Origin: Clostridia bacterium
Lineage (GTDB): Bacteria; Bacillota; Clostridia; Christensenellales; Pumilibacteraceae
Reading direction: 5' to 3'
DNA: 64,000 nt
Assembly: GCA_022791055.1 (NCBI GenBank)
Contig: JAAVYI010000022.1
Span: forward strand, 68,280-132,279
The stretch's first letter is position 1. Every line of letters starts with the position of its first letter. The notes under the pieces are model-generated. The model did no database searches. It was not told the origin of the DNA and saw only the letters and a list, made by a program, of their open reading frames with translations. Positions 58,788 through 64,000 of this stretch are shown here, piece after piece. The position numbers and the translations under genes are program-made.

Positions 58788-60071
58788 TTATTCTTCGTCG
58801 TCTAATAGCGACTCGAGGTTTTGGCGCAGCTTGGCGATTTTCTGTTTGAGCTTGTCGGCGCGCTCGCGGCGTTTGACCGTCGCGCGGCTGGGTTTTGTAT
58901 TCCGTTCGATCGGCGGATCGATCGTAACCGACGTGTTGCGTTCGATCGGCGGGTCGACGGGGTCGGGTGCGACCGGGACGTCTTCGGCGGCGGCCGCCTC
59001 GCCGACGGCGGCGACCGTATCCGTAACCGTCTCGACAGGTGCAACGGTCGCGGGCGCGGGAGGAATCGGCGCGGCGGGCGGGTCGAGCGTCACCGTTTTT
59101 ACCTTCGCTTCCTCTTGCGCGACCGTTTCCGCGGCCAACTGTGCTTTCAGTTCTTCCATCAGTTCTGCTTTGAGCTGGCGTTTGATCGCCTCCAGAAGCA
59201 CGTCGCTGACCGGTTCTGCCGTCTGTTCTTTCGTCTCCTTCGGCGGCGCTTTGGGCGTTTCTTTCGTTTGTTCCTTCGGCGGCGCTTTGGGTGCAACAGG
59301 CGGCGCCTTTTTGACAACGGGGCGCACGACCGTCGGCTCGGGACGCCGCACCGTCTTTTTGACGGTGCGCGCCGTCGGCCGCGGCATTACCTTGCCGCGC
59401 GTTTCGGGAAGATCGAATTTGTTATTGAAGTAGGTAACAGCGGTGAAAAGGCAGTTATACAGTTCGGTGACGTTGTCGGTGGTAAAGGCCAGGCGTTCGG
59501 CCTCTGCGACGGTGCGCGTCGGCACCTTGAAGTAGTCGAGCGTAAAGCCCTTGCTGCGGGCGAATAGCCACAAGAACGTGCGAATGGTCACGCCGTTGCC
59601 CTGCTCGAACGGCGCCAACAGATACAGTTCGGCATAGTAGTGCGTCAAAAGCGAGCAAAATTCGGTCTTGGCCGCGCCCTTGCCGCCCATCTTGTTTAAA
59701 AGCCGCTTGAGCGACCCGGCAATGTAGCGGTAGTCGGTAAAGCTGGCGCCGTACAGTTGCATGTTGGTTCGGCGGAACTGCCCGGCGTTCGACTGTAGAC
59801 CGCCGTACAGTTTTTTATGGATCGCGCTCAAAAGTTCGGCGTCGAACACGGCCGGCTGTCCGTCGGCGCACAGCTCGATCAGCCGCGTAAACACCGTGCC
59901 GGCCGCGTAGAAAGGCGTGCCGGCGAGCGAGTGGACGTACCCGTCGTACCCGAAACCGCTTGTCAGCAGGCGCGCGCCCTCGACGTCGCAGGCGGCAGGC
60001 ACCTTGACCCCGTCGACGCTCATGGAAGCTCTTGCGTTGGCTATGATGTTGTTCGCCTCGCGTATCTTCAT
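58788..60071 (-). CDS. Fic-like protein with lost active-site residues and coiled-coil tail
   Basis: A 427-residue protein. Residues about 75-185 align with Fic: AIHKKLYGG, AGQFRRTN, then YYAELYLLAPFEQGNGVTIR. The AMPylation motif HPFxEGNGR is APFEQGNGV, so the catalytic His is Ala (about 153), the acidic residue is Gln and the final Arg is Val. A Pro/Lys/Glu/Thr-rich linker (about 235-300), a helical stretch and a C-terminal Lys/Arg/Leu coiled coil (about 390-425) follow. It probably has no transferase activity. The TATACT box ends 7 nt before the ATG. Confidence 0.72.
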   Translation of the reverse strand: MKIREANNIIANARASMSVDGVKVPAACDVEGARLLTSGFGYDGYVHSLAGTPFYAAGTVFTRLIELCADGQPAVFDAELLSAIHKKLYGGLQSNAGQFRRTNMQLYGASFTDYRYIAGSLKRLLNKMGGKGAAKTEFCSLLTHYYAELYLLAPFEQGNGVTIRTFLWLFARSKGFTLDYFKVPTRTVAEAERLAFTTDNVTELYNCLFTAVTYFNNKFDLPETRGKVMPRPTARTVKKTVRRPEPTVVRPVVKKAPPVAPKAPPKEQTKETPKAPPKETKEQTAEPVSDVLLEAIKRQLKAELMEELKAQLAAETVAQEEAKVKTVTLDPPAAPIPPAPATVAPVETVTDTVAAVGEAAAAEDVPVAPDPVDPPIERNTSVTIDPPIERNTKPSRATVKRRERADKLKQKIAKLRQNLESLLDDEE

Positions 60072-60078
60072 ACCTTAC

Positions 60079-60107
60079 AGTATAGCACTTTTCCGTCCTT
60101 TTTGCAA
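60079..60107 (-). promoter_or_regulatory. promoter of the Fic-like gene, leaderless arrangement
   Basis: TTGCAA (60107-60102), a 17-bp spacer and TATACT (60084-60079). ATG begins at 60071. A second promoter, TTGCTG-17-TATACT (60172-60144), lies further upstream and would give a normal leader. Confidence 0.65.
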
Positions 60108-60257
60108 CCGGTAAGCACATTTTGCCGGATTTTTTATATACATAGTATAGCGACCTTTGTCGGTCGCAGCAAAAGCGGCCGCGCGTATATTGACAAGACA
60201 TCGCGCAACCGAATAAAACACAGTCGGCAAGAATTTTGAAAAGTAGCCGCATAAGAG

Positions 60258-60286
60258 TTGAAAAATTCGTCGTTTTGAGGTAAAAT
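60258..60286 (+). promoter_or_regulatory. promoter directly before murB
   Basis: TTGAAA (60258-60263), a 17-bp spacer and TAAAAT (60281-60286). Only 4 nt separate the -10 box from the ATG at 60291. Confidence 0.55.
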
Positions 60287-60290
60287 AGAA

Positions 60291-61100
60291 ATGGTAAAAG
60301 AAAACGTGCCGTTGTCTGCTTATACTACAATGGGCGTGGGCGGTTGCGCGCGCAAAGCCGTGTTCGCGTCGACGGTCGCCGAACTGGCCGATGCGGCCGA
60401 GGCCGGCGGCGTTGTGTTGGGGCGGGGCAGCAACATTGTTGCCGCCGACAGCGGCTACGACGGAACCGTCGTGTTCGTCCGCGCGGACGGAATACGGTTG
60501 ACGCTCGACGGCGTGTATGCCGAGGCGGGCGCAACGCTCGCCGCGCTTGCCGCGTTCTGTCGGCGGCAGGGATTAAGCGGGCTGGAATGGGCGGCCGGTA
60601 TTCCAGGCACGGTCGGCGGCGCGGCCGTCATGAATGCGGGCGCGTTCGGCGGCGACTTCGCCTCGGCCGTTCTGTACGTCGATACGCTCGGCGGCCGACT
60701 GGAAAAAGCGGCTTGCGGATTCGGCTACCGCACGAGCGCGATCGAAAGCGCGGTACTGGGCGCGTGTTTTGCGGTCAGCCCGGATACGCCCGCCGCAATC
60801 GGGGCGCGCATCGAAAAGTTTGCCGCCGTGCGCCGCGCCACGCAGCCGCAGGGCAAAAGCGCGGGCAGCGTGTTCCGTGCAGCCGACCTGCCGGCAGCCG
60901 TCTATATCGACCGCGCGGGACTCAAAGGCACCCGCGTCGGCGGCGCGCTCGTCAGCGAAAAGCACGCCAATTTCATTGTCAACACAGGCGGCGCGACGGC
61001 GGCCGACGTGCGCGCGTTGGTCAAGCACATACAACAGACAGTGCACGCGCGTTACGGCGTGCAACTGATCGAGGAGATACGGTATTTAGGAGATTTTTAA
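60291..61100 (+). CDS. murB: UDP-N-acetylenolpyruvoylglucosamine reductase
   Basis: A 269-residue FAD enzyme, reducing UDP-GlcNAc-enolpyruvate to UDP-MurNAc in peptidoglycan synthesis. FAD motif VLGRGSNIVAADSGYDG (about 43-59), GIPGTVGGAAVMNAGAFGG (about 104-122), catalytic Ser in SAGSVFR (about 197) and Glu in IEEIRYLG near the end. The short length fits type II MurB. Start: the family's ENVPL start follows this ATG, yet the promoter ends 4 nt before it, so transcription may start at or beyond it. The stop overlaps the next start by one base. Confidence 0.92.
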   Translation: MVKENVPLSAYTTMGVGGCARKAVFASTVAELADAAEAGGVVLGRGSNIVAADSGYDGTVVFVRADGIRLTLDGVYAEAGATLAALAAFCRRQGLSGLEWAAGIPGTVGGAAVMNAGAFGGDFASAVLYVDTLGGRLEKAACGFGYRTSAIESAVLGACFAVSPDTPAAIGARIEKFAAVRRATQPQGKSAGSVFRAADLPAAVYIDRAGLKGTRVGGALVSEKHANFIVNTGGATAADVRALVKHIQQTVHARYGVQLIEEIRYLGDF

Positions 61101-61879
61101 TGGCGTTTTGGGGCGACTATCATACGCATACGATTTACAGCCACGGCAAAGGCTCGGTTGAGGACAACGTTCTCGCCGCGCTTGCCCGCGGCTTAAAACA
61201 GATCGCCATTACCGACCACGGATTCCGCCACATCACCTATCAGGTGCGGCGCATGGACTGGCCGTTTGTCATTCGAGACGTCGAGGCCATGCGGCAGAAA
61301 TATCCCGAGATCGAGATTTTTTTGGGGTTGGAAACCAACTTCACTTCGCTTTCGGGACGCATCGACATTCTGCCCAGCGACATGCGCTATCTCGATATTG
61401 TCGTTTGCGGGTATCATAAGTTGGTCAAGCCGCACCGCGCGCGCGACTTTTTCAAAATGTGTATGCCCAACTTTTTGTTGAGCACCGTCGGCAAGACGAC
61501 CGCCAAGCAGACGGCAAGAAATACCGACGCCTATATTAAAGCGCTCGAAAAGTACGATATCGACATCATTTCGCACATCAACCACGGCGCGCAGGTCGAC
61601 GCGCGGGCGGTGGCCGAGGCGGCGGCGCACTACGGGACGTATGTCGAACTCAACTGTAAAAACATGCACGGGGGACAGGCCTCGATGACCGACGCCGAAC
61701 TCGAGCAGGTATTAACGACCGACGTCGAATTTATCGTCGATTCCGATGCGCACGCGCCCGAAAAAATCGGGCATTTCGAAAAAGCGATCGAGATCATCGA
61801 CCGCGTCGGCATTCCGTATGCGCGCATCGCCAACTGGGAGCGGCTGCCGGTCTTGCGCAGCCACAGGGGGCGGCTGTGA
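61100..61879 (+). CDS. PHP-domain phosphoesterase
   Basis: A 259-residue PHP protein of the YcdX/histidinol-phosphatase-like kind. Metal motifs are DYHTHTIYSHG (about 6-16), ITDHGFRH (about 39-46), GLETNF (about 77-82), ISHINHG (about 158) and DSDAH (about 218-222). The substrate is unknown. The ATG at 61100 with TAGGAG upstream overlaps the murB stop; a much longer frame runs back through murB and is rejected. It occupies the position where rapZ is often found between murB and whiA. Confidence 0.88.
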   Translation: MAFWGDYHTHTIYSHGKGSVEDNVLAALARGLKQIAITDHGFRHITYQVRRMDWPFVIRDVEAMRQKYPEIEIFLGLETNFTSLSGRIDILPSDMRYLDIVVCGYHKLVKPHRARDFFKMCMPNFLLSTVGKTTAKQTARNTDAYIKALEKYDIDIISHINHGAQVDARAVAEAAAHYGTYVELNCKNMHGGQASMTDAELEQVLTTDVEFIVDSDAHAPEKIGHFEKAIEIIDRVGIPYARIANWERLPVLRSHRGRL

Positions 61880-62775
61880 GGGGGTTTACCGAAGAGATCA
61901 TAGCCGAACTCAAAGCCCCCGACGACGACTGCTGTAAACTGGCCTTTCTATCCGGCGCGATCCATGCGGCGGGTACGATCGAGCGGACGGGCGGGGAAAG
62001 TCGTATCGTCGTCAACCGCATGGCCGCGCCGCTACTCGACGGTGCGCTGTACGACATGTTCGGCGTACACGCCGTGCCGAACGAAAAGGCCGTGCATATC
62101 GGCGGCGACGTCATGCGCATTCTGTTCGAACTGGGCATTTTGGGCGTGTCCGACGAGGGGCTGACCGTCGTCAACGAGGGCATCGAGCCGCATTTGGTTG
62201 TCGACGCCTGTTGCAAAGCGGCGTACTTGCGCGGCGTGTTTGCGGGTGCGGGTAGTATGACCGCCGGCAAAAGCGGCAACCGCTTGCAGTTTGCCGTCAC
62301 CTATCCGCAGTTTGCCGAGGACTTGTCAACGCTGCTGTCGGCGCTGGGCGTGCCGTCGTTCGTCACCGGGCATAAAGAAAAATCGATCACGTATGTCAAG
62401 CGCGCGCAGGGCATCAGCGATTGCCTCGTCCTATTGGGCGCGACCAAAACCATGCTGGCGTTTGAAGCACATTTGGCCGCAAGCGAGCAGCGGCGGGAAC
62501 TCAACCGCGTCAATAACGTCGAAGTCGCCAACATCGAGCGGGCGGCCGTCGCCGGCGCCGATCAGTGCGCGGCGATCCGCTATATCGAGCGCACGGTCGG
62601 CTTGCAAGCGCTCGACAAAAAGCTACGCGACGTGGCCGAACTGCGCTTAACGGAAAGCGCGATGGCATACGGGGAAATGGGCGAAGCATTGGGTATTTCC
62701 AAGTCGACCGTTAAATACCGTTTGGAAAAATTGACCGCATTCAGCCGCAAGTTGCAAGAACAGGAGGAAACATGA
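61876..62775 (+). CDS. whiA: DNA-binding protein WhiA
   Basis: A 299-residue WhiA. It combines a degenerate LAGLIDADG-homing-endonuclease fold (about 1-210; CCKLAFLSGAIHAAGTIE and CKAAYLRGVFAGAGS) and a C-terminal HTH (about 265-292; EALGISKSTVKYRLEKL). WhiA influences cell division and chromosome segregation in Gram-positives. GTG start overlaps the PHP stop by 4 nt, and its own stop overlaps the HPr-like start. The order whiA-HPr is conserved in Firmicutes. Confidence 0.94.
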   Translation: MRGFTEEIIAELKAPDDDCCKLAFLSGAIHAAGTIERTGGESRIVVNRMAAPLLDGALYDMFGVHAVPNEKAVHIGGDVMRILFELGILGVSDEGLTVVNEGIEPHLVVDACCKAAYLRGVFAGAGSMTAGKSGNRLQFAVTYPQFAEDLSTLLSALGVPSFVTGHKEKSITYVKRAQGISDCLVLLGATKTMLAFEAHLAASEQRRELNRVNNVEVANIERAAVAGADQCAAIRYIERTVGLQALDKKLRDVAELRLTESAMAYGEMGEALGISKSTVKYRLEKLTAFSRKLQEQEET

Positions 62776-63029
62776 TCTTTAAGGAAATTTGTTTTACCAA
62801 AACCAGACTCGACAACCAGGACGCCGTCAAGGTGGTGCAACGCACCATGCGCTACGACAGCGAGATCACGTTGGAACACGGCACGCGCAAGATCAACGCC
62901 AAAAGCATTATGGGCATTGTGTCCATGGGCTTAAAAGGCGGGGACAAGCTGACGGTGTTGGCGGCCGGCGACGATGAAAAGGCGGCTGTCGAGGACATTG
63001 CGGCGCTACTTACCGGCATGGAGGGATAG
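62772..63029 (+). CDS. HPr/Crh-like protein lacking the phosphocarrier histidine
   Basis: An 85-residue HPr-fold protein. Ser-46 is kept in the conserved AKSIMGIVSMG (Ser about 45), but the GLHARPA active site reads RLDNQDA, with Asp at the His-15 position. It therefore cannot accept phosphate from enzyme I; like Crh it may act only in HPr-kinase/CcpA signalling. Coupled to whiA (4-nt overlap) and followed directly by dnaE. Confidence 0.87.
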   Translation: MIFKEICFTKTRLDNQDAVKVVQRTMRYDSEITLEHGTRKINAKSIMGIVSMGLKGGDKLTVLAAGDDEKAAVEDIAALLTGMEG

Positions 63030-64000
63030 TTGGAACCGTTCGTTCATTTGCATTTACATACGCAATTCAGTCTGCTTGACGGCGCGGCGCGCATCGACAA
63101 GCTGTTTCCGCTCGCCTACGAACTGGGAATGCCGGCGGTGGCGATCACCGACCACGGCAACATGTTCGGCGCGCTCGAGTTCGTCAAGGCCGCCGTGCGC
63201 TTCACCGATCCCAAAGCCGACCCGTTCGACTTCTTGAAAGAGGGACGGGAATTTAAGGTCAAGCCGATTATCGGTTGCGAAATGTATATGTGTAAGGATA
63301 TGGCCGAGCGCGGCGAGAGCGGCGGCGGACGTATGCCCAAGTACAACCATTTGGTGCTGCTGTGCAAGAACGAGACCGGCTATAAAAATCTGATCAAGTT
63401 GGTTTCGACCGCCTATATCGACGGCCTGTATTACAAGCCGCGCATCGACTTTGCCCACCTGGAGGGACACACGGAGGGGCTGATCGCGCTGTCGGCCTGT
63501 ATTGCCGGCGCCATTCCGCAAGCGCTACTGAACGAGCAGTACGACGAGGCTTTAGGCTATGTCGACAAGTTCAAAGCGATGTTCGGCGACGACTTTTATA
63601 TCGAGATCCAGGACCACAATATCCGCGACCAAAAAGTCGTTTTGCCGCGCCTAGTCGAGATCGCACGCAAGAACAACGTCAAGCTGGTTGCGACCAACGA
63701 CGTGCATTATTTAAAGAAAAAGGACGCGGCCATGCAAAAAGTTTTGCAGTGTATCGCGTTCCGCAACACCATGACCTACGAGGAGCCGAAAGCGGACGAC
63801 GACGAGAGTTTCGACCCGGCGGGCGAGGGGATCAGCGACGACGGCTATTTCCCGACGCGCGAATTTTACTTGAAAAGCCGCGCGCAGATGGAAAAGGTGT
63901 TCCCCAATCTGACCGAGGCGCTCGACAATACGATCGAAGTGGCCGCCAAGTGCCGTTGCGACTTTTTCCGCAAAGAGCCGCTGCTGCCGAGTTATATTCC
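63030..64000 (+). CDS. dnaE: DNA polymerase III subunit alpha (3' end beyond window)
   Basis: The first 323 codons of a DnaE-type replicative polymerase. The N-terminal PHP domain shows HLHLHTQFSLLDG (about 6-18), ITDHGNMFGALEF (about 38-50), IIGCEMY and ATNDVHYLKKKD (about 220-231). The remaining palm, fingers and OB domains lie outside. The start is TTG at 63030, right after the HPr-like stop, with GGAGGG overlapping the end of that gene; homology begins at this codon. Confidence 0.92.
   Translation, partial: MEPFVHLHLHTQFSLLDGAARIDKLFPLAYELGMPAVAITDHGNMFGALEFVKAAVRFTDPKADPFDFLKEGREFKVKPIIGCEMYMCKDMAERGESGGGRMPKYNHLVLLCKNETGYKNLIKLVSTAYIDGLYYKPRIDFAHLEGHTEGLIALSACIAGAIPQALLNEQYDEALGYVDKFKAMFGDDFYIEIQDHNIRDQKVVLPRLVEIARKNNVKLVATNDVHYLKKKDAAMQKVLQCIAFRNTMTYEEPKADDDESFDPAGEGISDDGYFPTREFYLKSRAQMEKVFPNLTEALDNTIEVAAKCRCDFFRKEPLLPSYI

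Noticed and set aside
60344..61099. N-terminal extension of the PHP protein through murB
   Set aside because: The extension is Arg-rich shadow of murB; PHP homology starts at the ATG at 61100 with its own ribosome site.

Overview
The window reads as a chromosome segment of a Gram-positive, Clostridia-like bacterium, probably an uncultured gut lineage of moderately high GC. The pointers are a murB-PHP-whiA-HPr-dnaE block (a Firmicutes arrangement), sigma-A promoters (TTGACA-17-TATAAT type), strong AGGAGG ribosome sites, many secreted lipoproteins with a lipobox, and binding-protein transporters. No rRNA, tRNA, CRISPR array, phage or transposase gene is visible. One low-GC gene (33.7-34.7 kb) stands out from the GC-rich background.

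Layout. 0-6 kb: the 3' part of a MacB-like exporter, an AlkD-like protein, manA and a two-gene ABC exporter. 5.9-33.5 kb: a long carbohydrate locus. It holds two AraC regulators, a SIS sugar-phosphate enzyme, a PIG-L deacetylase, a sugar epimerase and an oxidoreductase, a phosphodiester glycosidase (NAGPA type) with a coupled acyltransferase, an RpiR regulator, three paralogous lipoproteins, a CUT1-type binding protein with two permeases, a SGNH hydrolase, DUF4127, a ROK kinase, NanE, a GH36 alpha-galactosidase and a wall-anchored glycerophosphodiesterase. Read together they suggest uptake and breakdown of a phosphodiester-containing, N-acetylated, galactosylated glycan such as a teichoic-acid-like polymer; this is inference. 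33.6-35.4 kb: the low-GC lipoprotein between direct repeats and a repeat-rich spacer. 35.4-45.4 kb: housekeeping and scattered genes (flavin reductase-like, cyclophilin, M23 peptidase, GH13, NUDIX, asparaginase, CorC-type protein, isochorismatase-like, Phd/Doc). 45.5-55 kb: an oligopeptide transporter whose OppA, OppC, OppD and OppF are all enlarged. 55-60 kb: small genes, a CPA2 antiporter, a degenerate ABC-ATPase-like protein and a Fic-like protein lacking catalytic residues. 60.3-64 kb: murB, PHP, whiA, HPr-like, dnaE (cut by the window end).

The most unusual signals are non-coding. (i) A ~280-nt, highly structured RNA at 41.92-42.20 kb starts at a near-consensus promoter, has two hairpins able to kiss or switch, and ends before a terminator-like hairpin upstream of a CorC gene. 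(ii) Two ~124-nt elements lie directly after stop codons (2.43 and 7.87 kb); their apices are near identical, while the stems differ in sequence but keep pairing. (iii) The promoters of both large transporter operons carry a run of nine G in the -35/-10 spacer, suggesting phase variation. (iv) Five copies of a 15-bp palindrome surround the RpiR gene. (v) Several genes have a TATACT box 6-7 nt before the start codon, implying leaderless mRNAs.
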